From Zerene cesonia (taxonomy: Eukaryota > Arthropoda > Insecta > Lepidoptera > Pieridae), in contig NW_024045131.1 of the NCBI RefSeq assembly GCF_012273895.1, positions 930,001-994,000 on the forward strand: 64,000 nt of DNA. Reading direction: 5' to 3'. Below the pieces are notes generated by a model, which was given only the letters and a program-made list of their open reading frames with translations, made no database searches and was not told the DNA's origin. A program made the position numbers and the translations under genes. Of this stretch, positions 23,301-37,124 are shown one piece after another (position 1 is the stretch's first letter; each line of letters begins with the position of its first letter).

Positions 23301-26300
23301 GACACACCTCACCCCGACGCACTTTAAAGTCTGACACACCTCACTCTGATGCACTTTAAAGTCTGACACACCTCACTCTGATGCACTTTAAAGTCTGACA
23401 CACCTCACTCTGACGCACTTTAAAGTCTGACACACAACCCCACTCACCATGGTTGTGGACGCGCACACGGTGGCGGCGTCCTCCGGTGTCGCCATCGTGT
23501 GTCGCTTACTGCTTCCGCGATTCAGCATGTACCTTTCAGACATCAATTTTTTTATCAATTTTATCGCTCGGGTACACATACAGCTTGCAGCGGGAACTTG
23601 CAGCTTTCTAATGGTGAAAGAATTTTCGAAATCGGTCCAGCAGTTATTGCGTGATACATAGTAAATACAAAAAATACGAAAATTTCATGTTTATAATATT
23701 AGTGTAGACGACAAAGAATGTATGAAAATATACTTAACATGAATAAATTTCTTTATATAAGGGACTAGCGGTCCGGCCCGACTTCGCTCGTGGTATACAT
23801 ATATAGCCTGTAGCCTTCCTCAATAAATGAGCTATCTAACACTGAAAGAATTTTTTAAATCGGACCAATAGTTTCTGCGATTTGTGCGATCTAACAAACA
23901 AGCAAACTCTTCAAATCTTGATATCCGGGCGGATCCGGGACGAGCTTTTACTAATAAATAAATTAATTTTAGTTGTTTGTGTTGATCATTTATTTGTCTA
24001 TTTTATATAAAGCTAGCAGTTAGCTCCGGCTTCACCCAGGTTATATTCAAAATCGGTCCAGTAGTTCCTGAGATTAGCGCATTCAAACAAACATACTCCC
24101 CAGCTTTGTATAATTGGTATGGAAGTATAGGTAAATAGAAAGAAAGAAAGAAAGAAAGAAATATAGGTTATTATTTTTATATAAGTTAAATTTAAGACCA
24201 AGTTAAGTAGCTTCATACATCATGTAATAAGTACCTGCAAAGATTGCTATTGTACTGCGATTCGGATGTCTGTTCCTCTGTACGCTCCGAATCGTCGGAC
24301 CGGTTCGTTGTCCCGCTGTCCGATACCTGAAATAATTGAGAAAAAAATTAAATTTCATAAATAAAATTTCTCCTCTCAAATTAATTTTACGTATATAACT
24401 AACGAATATAATTAAATCACTCTGTACATTTAGAAATAACGAAAAAATGTTTCAATAACAATTTGCATTTAATAATTAGTGATTATAAAACCACAAAGGT
24501 TTTTGACTTGCACAAGACGATAGCTGACCCCCATTGTTTGTCTACCCACTCTCTCAACACCGGTTTAATGGCGTCGAGAGTCCAAGCACCCGGCGCCATC
24601 AGTGGAAAACCCAGACCCTAGACCCTTAACAACCCTCAAATTATCACACCCAACACCCACACCACCCCNNNNNNNNNNNNNNNNNNNNNNNNNNNNNNNN
24701 NNNNNNNNNNNNNNNNNNNNNNNNNNNNNNNNNNNNNNNNNNNNNNNNNNNNNNNNNNNNNNNNNNNNNNNNNNNNNNNNNNNNNNNNNNNNNNNNNNNN
24801 NNNNNNNNNNNNNNNNNNNNNNNNNNNNNNNNNNNNNNNNNNNNNNNNNNNNNNNNNNNNNNNNNNNNNNNNNNNNNNNNNNNNNNNNNNNNNNNNNNNN
24901 NNNNNNNNNNNNNNNNNNNNNNNNNTCCCCTCCAGCCCCCACAACACTTACGTGGTGCGCGTGCGTGCAGGCCGGCGAGTGCGTGCGGCCCACGTGCGCG
25001 CCGCCATCCGACGCGCGACGCCCGAACGACGACGCTGCAACATTTTATTATTATTACTTGTATGTATGTATGTATTAAGAGAACAGACACGTAATAGCTT
25101 CATTCATAATTACTTTATCCACTGCAGTAAAAAAATAAACGGAAAAGTCTATATATTTCAGGATATTTGATATTAGTTTGATAGTGGGTTAAAAACATAG
25201 CATTACTAATTCAAATTGATAGAGAAAAATCACAACGACATCGCTAAACGCTTCTTTTAACTATAAAAAAATCGTGATTTATCATAACTAATGTTTTTTG
25301 ACCAATTGCTCTTCAAGAAACATAGTAATTTCATGGTATATCATGTATATTTATTTGTTTGTATGTAACAGACTAAACTTTGACCCAATAAATTAAAACA
25401 AACCTAATTTAAAATTAGCAATGCCCAGCCCGAACGATCCCGTCACGGGAATCGAATTTCTTCTACTCTGATGGTCCCCCCAGGTCCAGGCAACTCACCG
25501 TGGTGCAGCATCGCCTGCGGCGGCTTCAGCAGGTGCTGGTCCTTGACGCTGAAGTGGTGCGGCGGGCGGTGCTGCACGGCCGGCAGCTTGCCCGCCAGGT
25601 CCGTGTGCGGCAGCAGCGCCACGCGCGCCGCCGCCTGCTGCTGCGCGCCGCGCACGGACAGACAGGTGGTGTGAGATGGGGCGGTAAGAGGTGATGACAA
25701 GAGATGGTGGTAAGAGATGATGATAAGAGATAAGGATAAGAGATGATGATAAGAGATAAGGATAAGAGATGATGATAAGAGATGGCGGTAAGAGATGGTG
25801 GTAAGAGATGATGAGAAGATATAAGGATAAGAGATGACAATAAGAGATAACGGTAAGAGATAATGGACTTAAGAGAGAAATATAGGTAATGACACATTAT
25901 ACGGAGAAATATAAAAGGTAGGTATTATATTATACTACTCCTTCGGCGTTCAAAAAAGAATCATCAAAATCGGTTCAACCAGTACAAAGGTACGACTTAA
26001 CAAACACTTAACAAACACAACGAAAAAATCCCACCTATACATAACTCCGCTACGCTCGGCACTCGCGACCCAATCGCAATGTACGCGCTACACTGCGCGG
26101 TCGCTCGCTCAGTACAAAATGGCGCAAGTACATTGCAAGCAATGTATAAATTGAAATCTCTGTCTGTGTAGTTTTTGGCAACATACGAGTTGATATGATA
26201 TAGTTATATATTAGCATTCGGTTTTAGGAGGTTTTTATTAAACTACCCTCGTATTTTTAAGGTTAATTTAATCATTAATAAATTGTAACTTATATCTTCA

Positions 26301-29300
26301 CATAGCTTAAAAAAAAACTGTTTTTTTTTTTTGTTTGTTCAAGGTCAGTATAGTTCTACTTACATGTAAGTGCGTGGACGCACACAGGGGCGCAGGCCTG
26401 AGGTCGGCTGACGCAGCCCCACAGGACGATAGCTCTCCGACCTATATGAAATTACAGATATATACTAGTTGTTACCGGCAGCTTCGCCCGCGTTGTCAAA
26501 ATAAATTTTCGTGGTATAAACTTTCATAAAACACAAGTTTATCAGAACCCTTTCTTAGCCGATGCTAACGTAATATAATGGGCTATCTGCATGCCAAATT
26601 TTAGCCCGATCGGTCCATTAGTTATGGCTGTGCGTTGATAGATCAGACAGTCAGTCCTTTCCACGTTACCTAAAGAGTGTTTATTAATTATATAATATAA
26701 TGTCAAAATATTGAGGAAAAAAACCCTGTCATGGATGTTTTTTGCTATTTTTAATTTCTCAGCCTTTTATCATGTATTTCAGATAACATAACTTAAATAT
26801 TTTGAACAAACAAAATAATTATTAAAAATAGAGATTCTAGCACTATCAATTTACGTATTTATACATTTTTAGGTAATAAAAAATTATTTATGAAAAATTT
26901 TGAACAAAAGTTATAGTTTTCATTGTAATTAAATCTACGATACTAATAACATATGTTTAGATAAGAACAAGAGAAAAAAAAAACAATTTCCCGTACCGGG
27001 AATCGAACCCGAGCCTCCTGGGTGAAAGCCAGGTATCCTAGCCACTAGACCATACGGGACTTACGACTTCCATCGAAATAACTCTTCATATATATATTTA
27101 GTATTGATTTATTATTCAACATATCTTTACAATAACCTAAAATAAATAAAAATATATATATTTTAACCCTCATAGGAGGCCTGTGTCCCAGCAGTGGGAA
27201 CGTGTATGGGCTGATGATGATGATGACGATGACATTTTTATCAGCTTCACCTGTAAATTTTTATGTAACCGACTCTCCTAGACTCGATTTTAACCCAATT
27301 GAAGAATTTATCTTATCATCCGGATTTGGATCGACAGGATTAACTTATTTCCTTACGTATACTCTGTTTTTGATAAAGCGATACTTTCGCAATAAATACC
27401 TATGTATCTATATGCATTTCTAGATCTGTAAACACACCTGAGTATGTCTGTCAAGTCCAAGTATGTGTGCATTTGAGTGTGTATGTGTGTCTGTACATAC
27501 GTCGACATTTGTGCCAGCATGTGCGCCTGCAATTATGTCTGTACGTATGTCGATATTTGTGTTAGCGTGTGTCTCCGCAATTTGTGTCTGTATGTATATG
27601 TGCAAGTATGTGTGTCTTCAAATATGTCTGTATGCATGTTTGCGAGTGTATCTTTAATTATGTCATTAATTGTCTCCGCAATTAGGTCTAAATAAGCGTC
27701 TGCAATTTTGTCTATATACATGTCTGGTTTTGTATCTGCAATTATGTCTAAATATGCGTCTGAAAGTGTGTCTGTAATAAGGTCTGTCTATGTACCAGCT
27801 ATATATCTGCAATTATGTCTAAATATGCGTCTGCAAGTGTGTCTGTAATAATGTCTGTCTATGTACCAGCTATATATCTGCAATCATGTCTAAATATGCG
27901 TCTGCAAATGTGTCTGTAATAATGTCTGTCTATGTACCAGCTACATATCTGCAATTATGTCTAAATATGCGTCCGCACGTGTGTCCGCACCGGCTCACCT
28001 GCGCGTGCGCGTGCCGGCAGTCGCCCGGGCCGACGGTGTGGCGCCGCGTCGCGTGNNNNNNNNNNNNNNNNNNNNNNNNNNNNNNNNNNNNNNNNNNNNN
28101 NNACTAATATTATAAAGCTGAAGAGTTTGTTTGTTTGCTTGAACGCACTAATCTCAGGAACTACTACTGGTACAATTAGAAAAATTCTTTCGGTGTTAGA
28201 TTGCCCACTTATTAAGGATGGCTATATGGTATATATGAACCACGGGCGGAGCCTGGGCGGACTGATAGTTAGAATTAAACATTGTAAAAATCAAAAAAGA
28301 ACCGAAGAGTTTTGGAGATCATAGTTTAAGTTAGCAGTTAATCTGGTTTTAAAATTAACCTTCTTCCAACTAACGCGTTGGAAGAAGGTTACCTTTTTGT
28401 AAGAGGAAATAAAAAAGATGGGAATCACAAGTTATTTATTTGTATATATATATATTTTACTGATACTATTAAGTCCCTGATATATATACAAAATATGTAA
28501 AAATCCAGTGTCCTGATGTATGTTCCCAATGAACTTATATTCACCAACTTAACCGATTTTTATGAAATTTAGGCATTTTACGTGTAATTTGGTCCAACTT
28601 AAGATATAGGATAGTTTTTATTTCGATTAATTATCCCAATAATGTATAATCTTAATATTTTTAATTACTACTCATCCACAGCAACGCGTGGTTGGGTATG
28701 CTAGTATACAAAATTCTAGCAGCATGTTTGACTAAATAGATAATAAAAAATTGAAAGCGAGATAATTCTAGAATAGTATTGCATGGGTCACATAACCGAT
28801 AATGCGACCTTCATTATTACTATCCCATCCTACTAATATTATAAATGCGGAAGTTTGTAAAGATGTGCGTGTGTTTGTTGCTCTTTCACGCAAAAACTAC
28901 TCAACCGATTGCAATGAAATTTGGCACGTAGACAGCTGGACAACTGGAATAACGTATAGGCAACTTTTTATTCCGATATTGCTACGGGATACGGACTTAC
29001 GCGGGTGTAACCGCGGGGCGCAGCTAGTATACTATAAGGCCATAGACTACATATTATGTACCACCAATTGCCCGTTCCGCTAGTAATTCTAAAGTTCAGA
29101 AAGTTACAACAATAAGCAAGGCAAGTGCTTACCCTTTCCAGCTCGTGCTCCTGCCCATCGCCGGTGAGGTAGGCCAGCGTTTCCTCAGCCTCCATGCTTT
29201 CCACGTCACCGCAGTCGCTCTGAAAACACAATAGATTAAAACTAACGATTTTTATAAAAAATACCGTTAAAAATATCGAAAAAATACTATTAGAAATCAA

Positions 29301-32300
29301 AAGGGGGCTGTATTGTAAGTCGAAATCTAACGAATGTCATATTTTAATATAGCGCCATCTATTGGAATTAATTAGAATCAGCGATCGCATACATTTCATC
29401 TCTCCCTGGGTTTGAGCTGTTTCACAACCTAAACTAGCCTATTTGACGCTCTCTAGCCTCCTATCTATCACCAGACACAAAAATTATACCAAATAATAAC
29501 CCATAACCCGGTTGCGGTTACGTGAAATAGGGACAAAGACTTATGCAAAAATTATTTTAGTTTAGGATTGCATTTCACCTTCAAGAACTGTTTGTACATA
29601 GAATTCCAACTAAGTCAATTGAAAATCAAAAAAAATATTTACAAATTACATATAAAATACTAGCTTTTCCGCCCGCGGCTTCGCCCGCGTGGAATTCGGT
29701 TATATAGCTTTCATCTCCCCATTTCAACTCATTTTACCATTTTTTTCGCGATAAAAATTATCCTATGTCCTTTCCCAAGTTCAGTTCTACCTTCATACCA
29801 AACTACAAAAAAATTGGTTCAGCGGTTTAGACGTGAAAGAGTAACAGTCAGATAGACAGACAGACAGACAGATAGATAGACAGACAGACAGATAGACTGA
29901 CTGACAGAGTTACTTTCGCATTTATAATATTAGAAGGGACCATTCGAATTAACATAACTCACCTTTTTCCCAGTAAGATCTAGCGGAAGTCCCGTGTTCG
30001 AATCTAACGAATCTGAAAAAAGATAAACGTTGTTTAAGAAACGAGATAAAACAGTTAAAGCGTTATCGTAATCAAAAAATAATATAACCAACAATTGTTT
30101 TACATACATACATACAAACGAACATACAAAAAAAAAATTAAGTAGATAAAAAAAAAACGCCCTGACAAAACTCCATCCAGGTTGAAGTTTTGATGCATTG
30201 TAAATCCGATTTTAAATCATTCGAATGAGGTTAATAAAATTCACGCAAAAACTACTGAACCGATTGCAATGAAATTTGGTACGTAGACAGCTGGCCAACC
30301 GGAATAACACATAGGCAACTTTTTACCCCGATATTCCTACGGGATACGGACTCACGCGGGTGGAACCGCGGGGCGCAGCTAGCCTCCGATAAGATAACAG
30401 CTCTCACCTGCTTGTGCGCCGTCGTCCCTCTGCAAGAGCTTGTCCACCAGCAGGTGATATATCGCCGATATATGGTCGAACCTCTCTTCGTTGACTGACT
30501 GAAAAACAAAGTGCATTCATATTAGTGATGATTTTGTATGTGGGATTCGAGTACGTTTCGGCACGAATTGGACCGGATCGTACCGGGAAAGTACCCCCAC
30601 AGGAGACCTGTGTTGAATAATAGCTTGCTATTATGTTTCGGACTTTATTATTTTAAAGCATTGGGCAAAATTTTACGTACAAAAGAGATTTACAAGATTA
30701 GATTTTTCTCTTGGTGTGTTTTGTACTGTTTTGTACTGTATAGGTGTACTGTATGTTGCAGTGCAGTGATGTGTGTTACATGTGTTGCTATGTGCTACAG
30801 CACTGTATGTCGTGTACTGCAGTTTCGACGTACTGCTACAGTACAGTGCCATTATTTTGTACGTGTCTTTTACTGCACTGTACTGCATGTATTGCATGTC
30901 CTGTATTGCAGTGTCGAGGTACTGCGACAGCGCACTGCAATTATCTTGTGCTAAAATCTTGTATTGGTGTGTTTAATTGCATTCTATGTCGTGTATTGTA
31001 TGGACTGTATGTACTGTATCGATGTACTGCAGCAGTGCAGTGGCGTGCAGTGCGCACCTGCTGTATAAGGCCGTGGCTGAGCCCCGGCAGTGTGAGCATG
31101 TGCGAGAGCGCCGCGTCGTGCGCGGCGGAGTCCTCGGGCTTCGCCCCCGCCGGGTGACAGCCGCACTCGCCGGCCGACAGGTCTGACGATTTAATATTAT
31201 AATATAACTTAGCTAATTATCGGGAGAATTAAGAATTATAGATGATATTGTGACACCTTTATTTTACTTACAACAAAACAAACTCTATTATTGTTTCTTT
31301 CATAGTATTTTTAGCAAAAACAAGTATTTTTATCAAATATCCGACCGCGAACTTTTAACAACACTCAATATGTGACAGATCGGTTGAAGAAGCTTGAGGC
31401 CCGTTCCCTTTTCCTTACCCTTCGCAGTTCCCCTTCGTAATCCCTTGCCCACAGCCGCCCTACCTCTGCAAATGACCTCATGAATGATGATGATAATGAA
31501 CGATCCACAAGCACTGGTGATCGCCCACCATCAGGCAGACCACCAGCACCACAAACACACAAGTGCGGCCTCACCGGCGTCCTTCCCCGCGGGGGCGCGC
31601 GCCCGCAGCCAGTGGTGCTTCGCCACCGCCTGCAGCGTGTAGCGCCGCTCCGGCTCCACCACCAGCATGTGCCTGATGAGGTGCTCGCAATCTGACGCAA
31701 TAAAAAACACGCTATATTGATAGAATCAAATGGATTATCTTATTTGCTCTAATACAGAATTAACGTAAGGTCAGTAATCCTGGCGATTTTAATCAGGATA
31801 ATAAGATAAACTCATGAAACTATTGTATTGTCATCGATCCGCGATAAGTGTACAGAGTTTGAATTGAATCTGTCTATTTGAAGTGGGTCGAGTTAAAAAC
31901 GAGTCAGTTACGTACAAACATACAGGTGAAGCTGATAAAAGTGTGTTTTAAATAGATTACATTAATATAAGATTAAAAAGAGGTGATGTATATTTTGATA
32001 AAGTAAATATAAAAGTGGGTTGCATTCATTAAACTATGGACATCCCAAAAAGGTCGTTAGGTCTGTCTAATAAAACCGATTAATTAAATCTAATAAATTT
32101 CATACAGATAACATAAGATTTCTAGTAACAAGAAAGAAAAAAACCAACAGACCTAATCTGAAACCAGTCATAAACAACAGACATCATGAAGACAAAAAAT
32201 TCTACACACAATATGTACTTAATATCCATCGATTAAGACACAACAAAAAGTGACAAATATCTACTAATAGACAGAAAAAAATCGCATTGTCAAACTGAAA

Positions 32301-35300
32301 AAAAAGTTAACCCAAAAAAAAAAAACAACATAAAGCCGCCCACTCACCCTGCGACATAAAGTACGGTATCCTAAACTTGCCACTGACGACTACGCTGCGC
32401 AACTCGCTGAGCGTGCCGCCGTCGAACGGCAGCGCGCCGCACACCAGCACGTACAGCACGACGCCGAGCGACTGTGAAATATATATTGCAATTATACCTT
32501 AATAAATAATCATATATACTGCACGCTCGCCCGGTCTTGAACCCCAACTTATCGATTTTGAAGTTCGAGGTTTCACCACTGAGCCACCACGGCTCTCACT
32601 CACTGTAAATAAATTGATTTTTCAATTTATATGCACATGTGGATAACATCACCACTGCTTAAAACGGTGAAGGAAAACATCGTGAGGAAACCGGCATGTC
32701 CAAGAATCAAAAGTTCGACGACATGCGACATCTGCCCGCACTTGGCCAGCGTGTTGGATTATGGCCTGAACCCTCATAGGAGACCTGTGTCCCAGCAGTG
32801 GGAACATGTATGGGCTGATGATGGTGAAATAATCATAATTTAAGTACTTAATATTGCATTGTGTTCTAGTAAGTTTTTCCCGGTTTCAGCGGAACTGGAA
32901 AAAGTGTAAGTTTCGACTTAATTCTACTCAAAATCTTGATTCCAGTTTGTTACATCAGAACTTTCGACTGGTTGAATCTATTTTGATGATTCGTTTTTAT
33001 TTGAGAGCTGGTGCCGTGTGGTCTAATTTGGTTTAGTTCTGACAATCATAACATTATAGTTTATGATTTTGTTGAAATCATTAAATACATTTCTCACCCA
33101 TATATCAGCCTTGGGCCCATCATATTGGCGTCCCTCGAACAGCTCGGGCGCCGCGTAGGGTGGACTCCCGCACCAGGTGGACAGCGGTGATCCCTTCGTG
33201 TACTTATTGCTGAAACCGAAGTCCGCCAGCTGGAATTGGGCAGTCATCGATTTATTGATTTGTCTTCATATTATAACCGACAAAGGAGCTGGCGGGTCGC
33301 CTAATTTTAAGTGCTACCACAGCCTATTAACATTTGAAGAGGCTTTATGCACCCGCAAGTGGATTGCCAACTTTAAGGGATAGAAAAATAAAGGACTGGG
33401 ATAAGAAGGAACAGGATACAGCAATGCTTCAGTTGAATAGCCGATCTTCTGCGGGGGTATGGTACTTCGCCTGAGCGAGTTGACCCAATTAGGGTCGATA
33501 CAATAAAAAATATATTATAGGTTTATACAAATAAAAACTATCCCATCAGATCAAAGCAGCCACTAGACCGTCAAGACCGTGAACTCTGGCATATTTTTCC
33601 TAGCTATTCAATCTCCTTTTCTCTTCCTTACCCACACCCTCACCTTAATATTCATATCCCTATCCAGCAACAGGTTCTCGGCCTTCAAATCCCTGTGCAC
33701 CACGTCGTTCGCGTGACAGTAGCCGACGGCGGCCACCATTTGGGCGAACGCGCGCGCCGCCTCCGACTCGGGCATGCGCCCGCGCGTCACTAGGTGATCT
33801 GCGGAGCGGTAAAAAATGTATTTTTAAATAAATGGTAAAAATGTGTCTTTTTTTATAAAAAAAAAACACTAACTCAGTGCGAGTTAGTGTGTTTTAACAG
33901 CTGTTTTAAAGGTTCTATAGATTATGTGGTAGAAAATATTCTTAATAATATATGGTTGGACATTGAACCAACACCATTTAAATCCAAAGATAAATTTTTC
34001 ATTCATTCCAAATTAAGTGACTTTTATCTGCAAATCTATAATCTTAATATATATACATCTCGTGTCACAATGTTTGTCCTCAATGGACTCCTAAACCACT
34101 TAACCGATTATAATAAAATTCGCACACCATGCGCAGTTCGATCCAACTTGAGAGATAGGATAGTTTAAATAATTTTAATTACGATAAATGACAACCCGGG
34201 CGGAGCCGGGGCGTGCAGCTAGTTATAAATATAATTTTCGAAATGTCATGGCTTTCTTAAGACTATTATCGATTTTTTTTTATATTTTACAATTAACCTG
34301 AAAAAAGGAAGAGGTTATTAATTTTGTTTTGTGCCTCCCATGTGGTCCCATTTAAGTTTGATCCGGTTCAACCAATTTCAAGGCAATTTATTGTACTTTT
34401 AATTAATATAATTAAAAAACATTAACGATTAGTTATATACAAGTACTTCTTCAAGCATTATGTAGCTCAATTACACGGCACAAAAAAAATTCACGCGACG
34501 CGTACGCAACGGGTCTATATACAAACTTTAATTAACCTCTCAGTAAAAAAAAGGTGTGTGTGCGATTCACACACGATAGAAGTGAAACTTCAGTAAATCG
34601 ACAAAAGAATGAGATGAATATATATAAAATAGTATGTATATTTCTGTCTCATTCTTTGCCGGCTTCATTCTACACATTTTTGTATTTGTGTCTCTTACGT
34701 ACGTACGTTACGTACGTTGTCTCTTAATATAAAATGCAATTGTAGCTATACACAACACGAAAAGTATCACATCCCGCATGAGGTAAACTCGTGTCCGGAC
34801 ACGTGACATCTTATTTCGACGGTCCGTTAACAAAATAGCAATACGATAATACGTATGGAGAGCTTATAAAATAAAAAGCAAGTCGAGTGCGAGTCGGATT
34901 CGCGGCACTGTGGGTTCCGTACATATAAACTAAAGAAAATCTGTAAAATAAACATGGGTCATCCATTCGATTTTCGTCATTTGGCGCTATTTTAGAATTG
35001 GGAGTGTTACCTCCCCTCCCCAGACACGATGGCGACTGTTTTTTTCAAAGAAAATAATTATTTAATACCCCCATTAAATAATCGACAATGAATCCAAAAT
35101 TACGTATGTCATACTTGGAACTGTAACATCCAAACATAAGTAAGTGAAGTGCCGTGTCCCCTACTGGGGTATGGGGCAGATGATATACATCTGTTTCACT
35201 GATTGATTTTATCTTTGTGGACAAGTAGGTGACCAGCCTTCTGTGTCCTGCCAGACCGAGACTTTTTTTTTTATTGTCCCCACCGGGAATCGAACCCAGG

Positions 35301-35557
35301 ACCCCTCGGTTCTACGCTCACGCGTTAACCACTGTACCAAGGAGGCGTCAAATATAATATCCAAACATAACCAACCATTCAAACTTTCTAAGCGTTTATA
35401 ATATTATTGAATTTATAATCTTTTATAGTTTTATTAAAAGCCATGTCATGTCACTTTCAAAATATGTTTCCTCATTGTACTATCTTTTATTCTTACAATA
35501 CATTAATCTACATGTGTTCAGTTTATATACAGACACACACACACACACAGACACACA

Positions 35558-35606
<49 letters not shown>

Positions 35607-36545
35607 GGAGAGAGGCACACTAATACGTACAAAACTGTAATAAGTAGTATAGCAGCATGAATTTTATTTAATTTGTAATCTATAATTAGTAAAGTTGTAC
35701 TTTTTTAAACCTACCGGAAGAAACTTGTTCCCACGTCACAGGGAATCCTAGTGTGGGAGCAAGGGTTCTTAATCTACATATATGTAACAAAATTTTTTGC
35801 TAAATAAATTATTTAATTTTTAATTTATAGTTTTATAGCATTGAAATGCTTTATAAATTAGCAATTTTTGAAATTTATAAATAAATTATTGTTTATTGTT
35901 TATATATTATATTTACGAGCATACATAATATGATATTTATGTGATTATGTATTTTATTACATACGTTATTTTTATTTATGTACTAGACACTCGTCCCGGC
36001 TCCGCCCATAACAATTCCTGTTTTATCCCAAGGGAACATTTAATCGGGACAAAAAGTATCCTATCACCCGAGTTAGCTCATACCCTGCCAAATTTCATCA
36101 AAATCCGTTTAGTAATTTCAACGAGATTGACGGACAAACAAACTTAGACATTTATAATATTTGTTTACCTACAGTGTGATTTAAACTTATTATAATTTAT
36201 AACCCTATATAGAGACTATACATATATAAAGAATTTTCATTTCTTTCGTTTCGTTTCGTTTCATTATTAGGTTAAGTGTATAGTTGTGGTTTAAATTCAA
36301 TAGTCGCGCGAAGCCGGGTGGTGTTATACTATACTCACCAAATATCTCCCCGTTTGGCGCGTACTCCGTCACCAGGTAGAGTGTGTGTGTACTTTCCATA
36401 ACCTGAAAAATTTATTTAAAATACATAAATATTTTTTATACATCATACTTAATCGAATAGATTCGAAGGTCTATCTGTCTGTCTGTCTATCTGCCTGTCT
36501 GTCTGTCTATCTGTCTGCCTGTCTGTCTATCTGCCTGTCTGTCTA

Positions 36546-36584
<39 letters not shown>

Positions 36585-37047
36585 NNNNNNNNNNNNNNNN
36601 NNNNNNNNNNNNNNNNNNNNNNNNNNNNNNNNNNNNNNNNNNNNNNNNNNNNNNNNNNNNNNNNNNNNNNNNNNNNNNNNNNNNNNNNNNNNNNNNNNNN
36701 NNNNNNNNNNNNNNNNNNNNNNNNNNNNNNNNNNNNNNNNNNNNNNNNNNNNNNNNNNNNNNNNNNNNNNNNNNNNNNNNNNNNNNNNNNNNNNNNNNNN
36801 NNNNNNNNNNNNNNNNNNNNNNNNNNNNNNNNNNNNNNNNNNNNNNNNNNNNNNNNNNNNNNNNNNNNNNNNNNNNNNNNNNNNNNNNNNNNNNNNNNNN
36901 NNNNNNNNNNNNNNNNNNNNNNNNNNNNNNNNNNNNNNNNNNNNNNNNNNNNNNNNNNNNNNNNNNNNNNNNNNNNNNNNNNNNNNNNNNNNNNNNNNNN
37001 NNNNNNNNNNNNNNNNNNNNNNNNNNNNNNNNNNNNNNNNNNNNNNN

Positions 37048-37124
<77 letters not shown>

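Larger units (their letters stand above)
33803..36338. other. Sik3 intron between exon 3 copy B and exon 4
   Basis: About 2.5 kb of noncoding DNA. It holds Helitron-like relics (34050-34220), the repeat shared with 6115, a SINE C copy and a (CA)n tract. No further exon is needed: exon 3 joins exon 4 in phase. Confidence 0.7.

Noticed and set aside
22850..23437. Regular repeats that could suggest a CRISPR array
   Set aside because: Units are directly adjacent without unique spacers, the context is a eukaryotic intron, and unit lengths vary; it is a minisatellite.
27420..27721. Open frames rich in Cys/Val or Thr/Asp on both strands
   Set aside because: Products of the GTCTGTAT-like tandem repeat, with no splice or codon support.
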